Below, in pieces: positions 45,668 to 58,500 of a DNA stretch of 64,000 nt. The notes beneath the pieces are model-generated. The model made no database searches. It was not told the DNA's origin and worked only from the letters and a program-made list of their open reading frames with translations. A program made the position numbers and the translations under genes. Numbering within the stretch: the first letter of the stretch is position 1; the number at the start of each line of letters is the position of its first letter. This DNA is from Coffea arabica. Its lineage: Eukaryota > Streptophyta > Magnoliopsida > Gentianales > Rubiaceae. The stretch spans positions 17,316,001-17,380,000 of the forward strand of contig NC_092312.1 in the NCBI RefSeq assembly GCF_036785885.1, read 5' to 3'.

Positions 45668-46136
45668 AGTAACCGAAAAGTCTACCACTGGCGGGAGTGG
45701 TATTGCCATTGTGGGGGATGCTGTACCATTTACGCCAACGACAATGTTGTAACCTAGAGCGTGTTTGAATTGAGTAATATTTAAAATAATTATTATAGCC
45801 CTTTTTATATTTGATATATACGAAATAAAATGTGATTGAAAATATACAAATATATGTTGAAAAAACGTGTTTATGATACAAGCAAAATAATATTTTGACA
45901 AAAAAAAATTTTGTATCAAAGAGCACCCATGTTTGGATGAAAGACTATTTGAAAGGTCTTTTGAAATAACATCCTATCATTGTTTAATTAAAAAAAATGT
46001 GAGATAACAACTTAATTAGACAACAAGTTAAAGATGCAAGCAAAAAAAATTTATAGATGCTAAGACGTATTATCAATTTAAATGTCTCTCTTCAAATCAG
46101 AATTAACTTTCCCATTCCCAAAGGGATATGAATAAG

Positions 46137-46268
46137 GTCATTTGGATTGTGAGTTTTTGAAAATTTTGTAGAAAAATGCACTGTAATGATATTATATATG
46201 TGAGATAAAAAAGAAATTGAAAAATGCGCAGAGAGAATTTTTTTTATGAAAACTCGCAACCCAAACAA
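46137..46268. mobile_element. small MITE
   Basis: Imperfect inverted ends: ATTTGGATTGTGAGTTTT on the left and AAAACTCGCAACCCAAAC on the right, with AAGGTC on both outer sides. The inner GTGAGATAAAAAAGAAATTG resembles the 28986 family. Confidence 0.55.
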
Positions 46269-47510
46269 GGTCGTTTATATTTTTCCTCTCATTTATATAT
46301 CTTATTTGATTGATGATACCAACCGTGGTGAATAAGCTAATAATGTATACTCTTTTATAAGTTGTAACAGCATTAAATTGTTGATACGAAAAATTACTTG
46401 ATTTGTGAAGTAAATTTGAAGTCGTCTGACAGTAATTTGGGTACGCTGATGGCAGAAGTGATCCAAAAGATGAGTGTAATTTTAAATCAGAGCCAACACA
46501 TTTAGAAGTTTAAGTGTTTGAATGCTCAATCCTAACATTAATTTGTTGCTAAAACTAACGTTGATGAATATATAGGGTTTACGCCAAATTGTAGAATTCG
46601 GAGAGAAGTAAAATGTGAGGTTCCAGCTGATGGGTATTTTGTCTTTTGGCCCTACGATTATCAGCAGGAAGTAGGAAAGCTGAGACAAGACAAAAGGAAC
46701 TCCCACATTCTCAATGCTCCAGAGTCGGACGAGTACTGGATTTGGTTGATACATATATGATACTGGTTAATTAGCACAATGCTCGTTTGTGGATCGGGGA
46801 AATTAAGTTGCGTCTTCGATATGTTGATTTGAAGTTTCAATGAAACGGTTTAGACCCAAACTGCCTCAATTTCACCATGTCGGTCCTAAGTAATAAAGGT
46901 CTGATTTTCACCAATTAAGCATATTTTGCTCAAAACAAATGCTTGACAAGCTGTGACCAAAAGAAGTTAGGGGCTAACATCACGAAAAAATAGGTTTTAC
47001 TAAAGGCTTATTATGAACTTATTTAGGTAGAAAAATAGTTAACATGACTATAGTTAAACAATGAATCGAGCTTTCTAGCAAATGAATAACCATTCGAGCT
47101 TTAAGCAAAATCGTAGATTAGCTGTAATACTTGTTTGAAATGTGATAAATGTAAAATAAAAATGATAATTAAATACAAAGTGAAATATTTTTACAAAAAA
47201 AAAAAAAATACAATACAATCGAGGTCTAAACTTACTGTCAGTTAGAGTTTTAGTGATAATAGAAGAAATTGTAAATAGAAGATTTTGGATTTAAAACCTC
47301 TTACTAGAAAAAATACTTACAGTAACTGAAACATTCAGTTAAACTGATTGTTATTAGGTTTAAATTAATTATGAAGATAGATTGAGAATGGCACGCGTAC
47401 TTCAAACTATATCACTAAAACCATGATATGGGTAAGCTGAATTAATGTTAAGCCTGTAAAAATAAGTGGTCTGGAGTTTCAATCTCAATCCTACCAACAA
47501 TATTGTTTGG

Positions 47511-47676
47511 ATAGAGTATTATTTAAAATATTATTTGGAGTAATTACTGTAGCACTTTTTGTGATGTGATGTATGTGAGATCAAAAGGTGGTTGGAAATA
47601 TAAAAAGATGGATTGAAAAATGTGTTTATGATACAATCGAAATATTATTTGAGATAATTTACTACCCAATTATAAT
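47511..47676. mobile_element. Tourist-like MITE, copy 3 (degraded)
   Basis: Shares TTACTGTAGCACTTTTTGTG and TGATGTGATGTATGTGAGAT with the other copies. The left end TTGTTTGGATAGAGTATT is clear and the right end is decayed. Confidence 0.6.
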
Positions 47677-47744
47677 TGATAGTTTATATCTCGTGAAATT
47701 TAGATTCTTGCATTTTCTACCTCCATCTTGTTAACAAAAATAAA

Positions 47745-48603
47745 GGGATAATATCAGATACCTCCCTAAATGGTTTCTTAAAATATCATACAGTACCTCT
47801 TAGGTTTTGGATTGACATTTTTTTATAACATTTTAACCCATTTTGGGGGAAATGCAAGAAAGTTAAATTTTTTGTTTCAACACTACCCTTATATTATCCT
47901 ACTTGTGAAGCTTACAACAACAACAAAAAATAAAATAAGAAAAAAGATGAAAATGTGAGAAGTTATAAATGCAATAATGAGTAATTTTGTACATATACAA
48001 CAACTATTGCTTAATATAATGCACAATGTTTAACCAAAAAAAGGGATATTCCTAGATATATATTTGGTCATTAGATCAATTTTTATTTTTTAAAATTTTG
48101 ACTTGCTTATAAAGTTTTTTTCTATAAGTAGAATTTATATTACGAATCCTATGCATATAGAGATTATTTTAGTTTTTAGCACAACTCAAACTATATCATG
48201 TATTTTGACATATTTTCAAAAAAAAATTTATTGACTTCCTTATAACTATCCACGAAATTTTTAAAGGTGATTAATTACTCACCAAATCCTCCTAAGTAGC
48301 TAACTTTGACTAGATTTAATTTATCTGCGTCATTTGCGATCCTCCCACAATTTTGATATAGATAAATATGGACTATTATTAGATAACAATTTGCAATCTA
48401 CATATTTTTGTTTAAAGTTTTATTTTATTTGGCTTTTTGGCTAATCAGTTATTAAGGACAAGGGTAATATTGTCAATTTATGACATTTGATATGAATATT
48501 TAGTCTTGTCAAATTGACAGAGAAGGTATGTGAGATTTTAAAAATTTCAAGAGAACTGAGTGATATTATGAAAAACCTTAGATAATGTTTTTGAAATTAT
48601 CTC
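47745..48603. mobile_element. Mutator-like (MULE-type) MITE with 9-bp target-site duplication
   Basis: Direct repeat AAAAATAAA at 47736-47744 and 48604-48612. The element ends GGGATAAT and ATTATCTC are inverted, with similarity continuing inward for about 60 bp (AATATCA, CAGT, CTCTT and GGTTT blocks match between the arms). At 859 bp with no reading frame it is non-autonomous. A 9-bp TSD fits Mutator-like elements. The TSD is A-rich, so chance is not fully excluded. Confidence 0.65.
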
Positions 48604-49109
48604 AAAAATAAAACTACAGCAAAAGGTGAACAAGAGGAAACGTGTTTACTGCATTTTAAAAATAAAATAAAATTTTTGTTCTACCCGATGAGAATGATTC
48701 AATTTTACTAATGAAATATGGAGTTAGCATGACGTATATAATTGAATAGTGAGTTTCTAATTTAATCTTGTACTATAATTTTGGAGGGAAAAAAATATCA
48801 AGTTTGATAAAATACTAGATGAAACTTGATAATATTGTGAACAGTTAATATCTTTCCCACCGGGTCAGGTAATGGTGATTGGCAATGTTATCATTTTAAA
48901 ATTAAAATTATATGTTATAAATCTATCAGTATTAATGTATACTACAAAATTAATCCAATTTTCAAAAGGCTCTATGTTTTGAATAAGCTCCTTAATTGCA
49001 TCTGGTATTACACACGCATATTAATAACTATGACTGTCTCTCACATTTATATATTTTTCTTAAAATTTAACAAATTTTTTTTTCCCTAACGATAACAATT
49101 ATTAGGCAA

Positions 49110-49375
49110 ATTTTTTTTTTATCGAAACGATAGGATTATATTGATTGAAAAAATATACACAAGCGAGACTTGCTCGATGCTTTACAACGTGCATTTAACA
49201 CAATAGATTGGGGTTAACCCATTCTACATCAAAATAATTGCTCAAAGCTTGAGCGCTAAACAAACAATTTAGATCATTTCTTTTATATTTTCCTATGCAA
49301 AAGGAGCATTTGTGAAACATCTTACTTAGCTCGCGGATGTCCTCTATTAGGGTAGCTAGCCACATGCCTGCTGTT
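49110..49375 (-). mobile_element. 5'-truncated LINE (L1-like), 3' tail with RNase H remnant
   Basis: On the minus strand the end CAATATAATCCTATCGTTTC plus an A tail is the usual 3' end of plant L1-like elements. Upstream of it a frame reads IEDIRELSKMFHKCSFCIGK and ends ALSNYFDVEWVNPNLLC, like the C-terminus of the RNase H domain carried by these LINEs. Flanking repeats CAATTATTAGGCAA (49096-49109) and CAATTATTGGGCAA (49376-49389) form a 14-bp TSD with one mismatch. Confidence 0.75.
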
Positions 49376-49429
49376 CAATTATTGGGCAATTGAACTACAC
49401 ATTATTGGGCAAGACAACAGGCTGGAGTG

Positions 49430-50060
49430 TCGCAACGCCTTTAATGCCGTATCAGAAAGACGGCGCTGTGGCGTGGTCATTCACGTGGGAGTGATGGGGA
49501 CCAGATTGCATCGGCGGTGTAGGAGTAGAGCCCGTAGGATCTCATGCGTTCTAGATCAGATGGCGATTACGTGACGTCCTAACTCCTAACTCCCCGGGGA
49601 CACGAACCTTCGGGAGAATGGGACCGGAGCGGAGAAGCTCTAATAAGCGAGGAGTGGTAATGTGAAGTCCGCTTCAGGTATCAGGTGGTGGTAGGTAGTC
49701 CCAATCAGAGAAAGCTGAACACGACACGTGTTGAAATCTCTGTGGTTGATTGCCGCCTCACCGGAATGCACTGGTACTATCGATCCTGTGCGGGCGGGTC
49801 TTGACTCTTGACTCTTGACTCGTACATTTAATTTTAAGGCACAGGCGTGATGGCACAGGAGTCTTCTGTTTTGGCAAGTCGTCGGCTCCTCGTTTCACTA
49901 TTCTTGCCCTGTCCAAAGGGCGCCAAAACATCCCTCTGCCTGCATTTGTCTAAATCTTTTTGCTACTTCAAGTAGTTTTTTTTCTTTTTCTTTTCTGGTC
50001 GGCTTTCTCTTTTCTCTTTCTTTCTTCCAATTTTGGGTCGATGTCGGTGTTTCAGGTAAA
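49430..50060 (+). promoter_or_regulatory. orphan promoter-like island
   Basis: GC-richer than its surroundings. It has CACGTG at 49482-49487 and 49725-49730, TTACGTGACGTC at 49567-49578 and three perfect tandem TTGACTC (49801-49821; W-box core TTGAC). A long C/T-rich stretch (about 49975-50030) follows, like a plant 5' UTR, then ATGTCGGTGTTTCAG directly before GTAAAT, a good donor site. No downstream gene was recognised, so this may be a lost or unrecognised gene's promoter and first exon. Confidence 0.35.
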
Positions 50061-50975
50061 TAAAGGGAGATTTTCCGATTGTGTTTTTTTTACGCAAATG
50101 AGAGAATATCATAACAAGTACAGGATTATTGAATTATCAAATCAGGATGACGCTGGATTGTGTCAAATGTAGTATCTGCGGAAGATCACACAATTATTTG
50201 TTTAGTCATAAAATGCATTACTTGCAATCAATCTACGATTATTAATAACATTACAATTGGGCTTGTTCTCAGTTGTTCTAGATTTTGCAAAAAATTGATT
50301 ATAGAAAATAATCAGAATCAGCAAATTCTGTTTTTTGAATGATTATACGAATGCTAACTTTTTTGGCCGTAAAAAATCTGTAATGTGAATGTAAGAGCAA
50401 TCGAGAACATCTCAATTTCTAATTATTCATAACCAAAATCTATATGCAGTTAAAACAATCAACTGGGAACAAGCCTGTAAAGAATAATCAAAATCAATAA
50501 GAGTTACTCTTTGATTGATTATGAATTTTAGTTTTTTTAGTTATTAAAAAACTATAATCCGAACAACAAAAGTAAAAGAGATGTGGGGTTGCACCTTACA
50601 AGCTGACTTGCTAATAAATGAATTCACCACTGCCGTTGGCTTTTTCATGGGATGTTTGTGGGGTTGCAGGCCATCAGACGCGGTGCCTTAGAAACCACTA
50701 ACGTACGAAGGCAAACAAAATCTTTCGCCCATGATTAGAAGCGGTATTGCATCTAAAACTCAGTTTTATTTGTGAATGTCTGTTACTACATGAGATAAGA
50801 ATTACATGTTTCAGTTTTAATGCAATTGAGAAAGTGTAACGGGAAAAAAAAAAAAAAAACCAAAATCAACCTGGCGCCTCTAGGAAATATTTTGTAGATT
50901 CTTTTCTTTATAACTCAACTACTGAAACTGAAAGGGTAGTTGAAACAATGTGCTTAGTTATTAATAAGCAAATTA

Positions 50976-51080
<105 letters not shown>

Positions 51081-51115
51081 CTAATCTTTTTTTTTATTTC
51101 GCAATAACTCGGGAT

Positions 51116-51844
51116 TTAATCCCATAGAGATGTTAAACCTTTCGCCTGTAAATTCAATGAATGAATTACCTCTCGATGGTTTTGAATCGGATCAATATCA
51201 TGAATAATAATATCTGAGCTATCAAATAAATTCGTCGTGGGAAAGTCCAACTCGATCTTTGAGCCATTTTTTACTAACATCAAGTAGTCTAAAATCTTAT
51301 TACTAACATCACGAACCGATCGACTGATGGTGGTGATACATTTTTTTGCACTTCTACTTCTTTTCAAGTTAACAAGAGGTTCTTTTGTTTATCCCACTCA
51401 GAATTCTTCAAACGATTTCTTCTTTCTTGTTTCAAAGTTGGAATCACTAATGTGTGGAGGTGATCGATATACGACAGGATTTTCATCACAAATTTGAACT
51501 ATTTTTAAATTTTGATATGATAAATCAATGTAATAATACTCCAAATATGAAAGATAGAACTCGAGTTGAAGCCTACATTGGAGATTGAAACCATGAAAGC
51601 TCGACTTGGAATTAATGTCCATCCATATGGAGCCAAGCTTGAAGAAAACTGGAAGTCTATATATGATATGTATGCTCAGTTCAGGCAACAAACCTTAGCC
51701 AACAAACCAATGTCTTACTCATCGAGGGTCTTACTCGATCATGTCATTCAACCCCAATGTCTTGTAAGACACAGGAGCTGGAAAAGAAACAGGAAAAATG
51801 TAAAGGTCCAGATAAGGTCAATCAACTTATCACTAGCTTTATAA
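51116..51844. other. coding-like stretches of unknown identity
   Basis: On the plus strand (about 51548-51800) a frame of over 80 codons has protein-like composition (ARLGINVHPYGAKLEENWKS, IYDMYAQFRQQTLANKPMSY). On the minus strand 51116-51367 also reads as protein-like (NHREVIHSLNLQAKGLTSLW). No family was recognised for either, and they may be chance or remnants of an old mobile element. Confidence 0.2.
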
Positions 51845-52609
51845 GCATCAAATTGATATAGTCCAACTGGGCTCTTGTGATGGGAACACCTGCATAACGA
51901 GTCCTTCTGGTGGGAAATTCTCAACCATCTCGCGGTGACGAGGCATATCCAAAATCTGTTGTCATTATTGTCTCGCTTGAACTGCTTTGTTGCTTGATGG
52001 ACATGACCACTAAAAGAAAACAAAAATGTACACGTAACTTGCTTCCCAATATTCTGCAATGCAACTTTTCAAAGAAAAACTGAAAAAGCTAGTTTAGTCC
52101 ATCATAGAGAAGATGATACCCACTTTAATTTGTAGTTCTTGGCACTATAGCCGCTGTCAATTCTAGGCGACTGTGTTCTTCACGTTGCTGCGTTGCACCA
52201 ATCTTCCGCGGTTTTCCGAATCTTGTTTTCGCTTTCTCTTGCTTGCAGCTATATGTACTTTTCATGTTTATTTATTTATAAAAAATCATAATTTCATTCA
52301 TGAGATCAGCAATAATGGTAGGAAACACATCATCAGACATGTTAGAAAAACAACAACAACAAAATTTCTATGACTTACATACATACACACCAGATTTGAG
52401 AAAATAACGAATATTATTTACATAATGAAATCTCCAATCCATTTCAAATGATATCAATCTCTTTGAACCCAATAAAGAAACATCTGTGCATGTCTTCTCT
52501 TACTTGATTTACTGTTCAACTGTTTGAAATCCGTACGTCAAGTTGTGATCTCAGAAATTTCAAATCTAGTAAACAACTTTGAAACTTGGCAAAGAAAAAA
52601 AAACGTAAA

Positions 52610-52910
52610 CTACAAGAAAATTCTCACTAAAAATCCTAAAAGAGAAGATTCTCCGATCACTTTAAAAAAATTACCCTTAAAAAACTCTAGGAGTAAGAAG
52701 TCTCTTATTAAGAAACCCTAAATACAAGAAACTCTCATTAGAAAAGCTTTAGCAGATTCTTTCACTAGAAAGTCCTAGAAAAGTATACGAGAAATCTTAG
52801 AAGACAAGGATTTGGTGCTTTAGAATATTGAATGGCTAGAACGTTGCGTAACACTTTTCATGGAGAGAAGGATTTGCTGTTTTAGAATATTGAATGGCTA
52901 GAAAGGGATG
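52610..52910. repeat. short degenerate tandem repeats
   Basis: AAGGATTTGGTGCTTTAGAA (52806 on) recurs 62 bp later as AAGGATTTGCTGTTTTAGAA. Upstream, AGAAG/AAACTCT-type motifs repeat irregularly from about 52610. Confidence 0.6.
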
Positions 52911-53528
52911 AGAGGCAGAAGGACAGCTCCCGAGCTGTTCACGGCCAGATTTTGGTCAAAAAAAATGTGCGGTTCATATCACTTCTTGTATCTCGATATT
53001 CACAATACGTGTGGAATCCACAAAATTTTATATTAAAGTTACACGTTGTGCAAATAAAATTACGTCGTGTGTAAATAAAATTATATAGTATGTAAAATGC
53101 ACAAAATCGCCTGCAAAACCGTTCCTACCCCTTGTCAGCTAGAAAGTCATGAATCCTGCTTTTGTGGGAGCAACACTCTTCCTGTTCTTAAGGTGTCAGG
53201 ATTTTGTCGTCCGTTCCTAAATTCAGTTTCGGAGTTTTATCCTTATCCAAAATGAGCAATTAAATGTCAATTTGTTGGTAGGAAGCTACGTGTGCACATT
53301 TTTTACGGTTAAAAATTAAAAAAAAAAGGGAAAATCCTACTCTGAGCCACAATTTATAAAATAGAAATAAATTAAATGAAAGTCCAACTCTCCTTGATTT
53401 TTAGACATCTCATATTTGTGTCTATGGCATAGGCATATCATATTTTAAAATCATTTTTCCTGAGTAGACTCTAAAATCAAGCGTGACACAAAGTTAAAAA
53501 CTAGTGCTGCAACATGAATAATGATATC

Positions 53529-53708
53529 GGGTTTGTTTGGGTAGGGTATTGTTTGAAATATTATTTGGAATAATTACTGTAGCACTTTTTGTGATGTGAT
53601 GTATGTGAGATAAAAAGATAATTGGGAAGATAAAAAGCTGTATTGGAAATTATAATGGTGATGTCAGCAAATATAGTTGACCAAATAATCTACTGCCCAA
53701 ACAAACCC
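53529..53708. mobile_element. Tourist-like MITE, copy 4
   Basis: Inverted ends GGGTTTGTTTGGG and CCCAAACAAACCC, with the family core TTACTGTAGCACTTTTTGTG. The flanks GATAT and GATAT suggest a duplication, but its exact length is unclear. Confidence 0.7.
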
Positions 53709-54792
53709 GATATTTCTATATATACCACATCTATTTAGTTGCCACCAAAATTTAATTTTCCAGTTCGCTAAAACTCTTTTTTAATTTAACACAAAATGTA
53801 CCAAGCACGTGAGTAAATTAAACAAGTGTTCGTGGGCAAAGTCGCAGCAATGATGATCCGGAATGTTTTCCCACGAAACAAAAAGTACAGCGCTGGAAAA
53901 AGGTCGTGTTGCTCCCAGTTCCTGATACCCAGAATTGCACTCGTAACCCTATCGGCCTATATTAGCCAAGCAAAAGTGGAGTGAGTATAAAATAAAATAA
54001 ACTTTGAGACTCCTTAGGATTCCCGAAAATACGGCAGACAGTTTGGGGCTCTGACTCCCTCCAATCATGCTGTACACCCTGCAGCTTTTTTTGAGGCTTT
54101 GGCAATCATTGAGATGGACAGCGTTTGTGAAGTGAAAAAATGTCCATTACGTAGACAAATTCATCGGGACATCCATTCTAGAAAAGATTTAGACAAAAAA
54201 GAATCCAGTTGGAAACGTACAAACACTAAACTCTTTTGTCTTGCAAGAAGCCGACGACGTTAGAAATCATGCAAATCAATTTTGATTGCACTGAACCACT
54301 CAGCTTAGATTCCTCTGCGGATTAAGATTCTTCTTTGGACAGTAGATTAGAGGTTCGAAGTCTACCACTGCAGTGAAAAAAAAATTCATTCAAAGTAGGT
54401 GTCAAAACACCCCTTTGATCTAATACGTTCTTATACCTATTAGTCCCTTATGCACAGTATTTTTAGCCTCCTCTCTTCCCTGGATTAGGATTAAACTATT
54501 AAGTTATAAAAATGTTATCAGTACCGTTAAAAAAAAAAAAAAAAAACTTTAATTGCGCTGCACCAACGTAAAGTAGCCAGCAATTTGGATTAAAGAATTC
54601 TAATTTGGCTTCGTAACGTCTCATTTCCTACTCATGTCAATGAATTACAGCAGCCCCCTTTTTTTTAAAAAAAAAAAAAGAAAAAGAAAAAGCTGCTTCT
54701 GCTCAAGAAGTGTAAACATGGAGTATCGTAACCAAAAATAGTATGTGCAAGTATATCATGTGGTGTATGTGTACTGTATTTTGAGCTCTTTT

Positions 54793-54816
54793 CCCCCCCC
54801 CCCCCCCCGCCCCCCT
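54793..54816. repeat. poly-C run
   Basis: About 24 nt that are almost entirely C (one G). Confidence 0.85.
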
Positions 54817-55540
54817 TTTAAGGAGGGGGAGAATTGAGTTTAAGAAGCTGGTAATGAAAATAGAAATCGGAATCCAGGGCCTCTGAGTGTTAGTAACTTA
54901 ACCTCAACTGCAAGAGCTGGAAATGCATAATGTATCCATTTCCGGGTAGAAAAAGGCTGCGAGTCTCTAAATTTTGGTAGTCCTTTTGGGGCTGAAAAAG
55001 AAAAGTTTGTCGGCCGTCGACGAATTGTACGCACAACCGTTATCGAACTGCACAACGGTTCATTAGCAGTTCAGCAATTAATGTCATTTTATGTATGTAC
55101 TCCTCGTACGGACTCCTACCATCCAAACAGCTAGCTGTTACTCTAAACCAGCTTCATATTATAGTTTCATTTAATATAACCCCTTGAGAACCCCCTGGTG
55201 GGTACACACATTTCTGGTAGATTCAGGATCATATTCTGTTTAAATGAAGCTTCAACATTTTCATTAAACCTGGCCTCTTCTTGTACATAAATTATAAAGT
55301 GAGGTGCTCCACCTTCCATTGTAAGAGCAACCCTGCTTTGCGACAATAAATAGTCGACATGTTCTATCAAACTAATGAAAAAGACTACAAATAGTAGTGT
55401 CTCGGCTACTACTCCGCTTGTTTCTCCAACTAAGAATAAACATGACATATATCATCATCAGTCAAATACATTGAATTGCTATATTAAAATGTGGAGACCA
55501 AGCAGCCCAATACAAAATAGCTGCTGGAGATCTTAATATC

Positions 55541-58500
55541 TTAAACATACTTGCCTCTATATTTTGGCTTTGATTCCTTGCTCAATTTTGTGCCCCCTGC
55601 AGCATTAAGCTGCAAGTCAAGCGGACTAAAGACGGCTGAATGAAGATTGCCATCTTCCAACCACTTGAGATGGTTTTCCCTGAACTCCAAATGTTTGATT
55701 CTAGCGGCCTCTGCAATATCATCTGTATATGGCGCAATCTTCACCATGGTTAACAACACACGACTGTACCTGAAGCTTAGGATCTGCTCACAGCTTGCAA
55801 CCATTTTCAAACATGGGTGCTCGGGAAAACTGGTATCAATTGTGTCTTCCTCTCTCAGTACAGGATAGAAGTACACAAGCCTTCCACCCATTACAAGCAT
55901 CCTAGCAGCAAGGTCAAGCAAGTCGTGTACACACTCCACTAAGCTGTAAGGAGCAGTGGAAGGTATGTGGTCATTCCTTTTGTCATCAGGAACTGTATAC
56001 GGGCCCACTACCCCTTTCAAAAGCTTTCTGCCACCAGATTTACGGCCCCCAGCACGAACTCCATAAGGAGGATCACATATTATACAATCAAACACCTAAA
56101 AGAAGCATAACGAAATTCATAAACCATGCAGGCAAAGAACATGCCCAAACACAATCACGGGCATACAAGTCTAACGAATGAAAAATGCTGTGCATAAACG
56201 TACAGGCAGGAGCTTCTTTGTTTTTTCTTTTTTAATGCCAAACTCCAAGGCGACCAGCTACTAGGTTCTATTACTAGGACCACCCTACTACACAGGGAAA
56301 CCCTATTCCATTTAGCTCAGACATAGGATATATAATACAATTCCATTGTCCCTGCCAAATAAAGCTATCTTACTTCTTGTATTCATAAATCTTGACTAAA
56401 AGCAAGAGAATGCATTCACAAGTTAATACAACTCCTCTGCTTCAAAACAGCAGTGGATGGCAGATATTTTAACTCTACATCTGAGACTTTACCACCAAGA
56501 GAAATATGTTTTGTTCATTGTCTGCTATCCAGGTAATGATGGAAGAGAATTTAGTCTTCTCTATAATGCTGGAGGGATAGAAGGACATGCGAAGTTTAGC
56601 CATGACAAAGACTACCAGCCTTAGCATTTTCTTAGGACTTGTGGGTCAAGAGGAAAACAAAAGATTTTAAGGATAAAATGTCACATGAAAGTCCTTGCTT
56701 AATCTATTCCAGGAGTAAGTAGTTCATCCCACACAGTTATTGATATGCTGGTGGACTACAGTGGTACATTTTAAGCTAATCCTTGTACCAGATTTGTTTC
56801 AAGCTCTTTTAACTGGAGAAGGGGGAAAAACTGTCATTTATTGTCCTTGACCAGGATTACTTACCTCCTTTAGTCCAGGACGCCAAGGCGGGAGGTTGTT
56901 GTCTGCCCTCAACAGAGAAATTGGCATGGGCAATCCATACTGCTACGAAAGCCATATAGATGAGCACTACTTTGTAAGTATTCACAAAAAAAATGTTGAA
57001 GTACAAAGTTTGACTGCATAAAACAAGATAAAAATAATAATCATAATAATAGAAAGTCAATTTCCGTATCTTAACCTGTTTGAAATTGGTCCAGACATTA
57101 CAATCAGGACCACGACCATCACGAACTACGCGAATATCGATATCTGCACCCTGAGAAATTCACATTAATGGCACGCAAAAGCAAAAGAAATCTTAATTTT
57201 TTCAACCAAATGTAAGGTATTCAACCAGAAATGTTATGCGAAACAAAGCCTAGTAACAGAAGTTTTAGTGCACATAAAATTACACACCATTGTCATTGCT
57301 CCAAAATGAGCTGCAGCAATCAGGATGCTTCCAGTACCAACAAAAGGATCATAGACAAGTTTCCCAGTTTTGGCCTGTGCTTGATTGGCCATCAGGAAAG
57401 CCATCTCTGCATCCATGGCTGTGGGACCAAGGTAAGTGCGGCTTTTTAATTGGTAAGTTGGCAGAAGCTTCCTATCTGCAGCCCCAATCTCTCGACCAAA
57501 AAAAATTCTTCTGCGGAAAATGGGAGGAAGCCCATTGTTAGATCCGTAATTATCAGTTTCCATGAGCCAGAACTTGTGATCAGGGTGGCTTAGATTGACC
57601 TGACCCTGTAAGAACCAAGGTCACTTAGCATCTGCTAACAACAGGAACTATCACCCCAAAAAAAAAAAAAAGAGGAAGAAAGTTGGCAACTTCTATGAAC
57701 AATGATCCTTTCACCACATTAAGAGGGACTATGCAAAGATCTGTACGTATGTCCAAAGATGACAGTAACCTTTACAGGTCTCACAATTACCACCATAGCT
57801 TAATGCAGAAAAAGAAACACAAAAGTAATGCTAGACCAAGAAAATTTTATGTACTTGCTGGTACCCACTATCATACCCTTCTTTCCCAAAACATTAGAGA
57901 AACGAGATAGGAAAGTTATCAGTACATCGAGATTCTTAAAGGCAAAACAGAGCAATTTATCCAAGATTGGTGTATCAACGAAACAGAAGAGAAAGTAAGA
58001 CCATGGAGCAGATGAAACACCTGAAACTCAATTTCAGACACAAGACTGCATGAGACTTTTCCTTTTAACCGGAAACTGCAATAGTCAAAAAGTAGCACCC
58101 AGCACCACTTTGCAAGATATTAGAACACCTACCCACTTTTAAATACTAAAATTTACTTTGCAATTCCAATCAATCAGGAATACACTTTGTGAAACCAAAA
58201 TTCCTAAAATAACTTTGACATCATACTCATGATGGGGGGAAATGCACTATGTTGTGCCCCTAATAATGAGACAATCAGAAAGGGATACACAGATACAGCT
58301 TCACAACTGTTTGGCATATGGGGAGGCAACCTTGCGGACTTATCAATGTTGGAGATTTCATAATGTCTGAGTTCCTTTCACATTGTTCTTACAAGTTACG
58401 ATTTTCAGAAAAGGAAGGCAAAAAGGAAAAAGGAATTTTAAGAAAACAAAAAAGATATCATAAATAGCTACAATCTTATCTTCCAACAGGAAGCATGCAG

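Noticed and set aside
55167-55448. Minus-strand frame of 93 codons downstream of TRM11
   Set aside because: It lies in the probable 3' UTR, and no domain or homologue was recognised.
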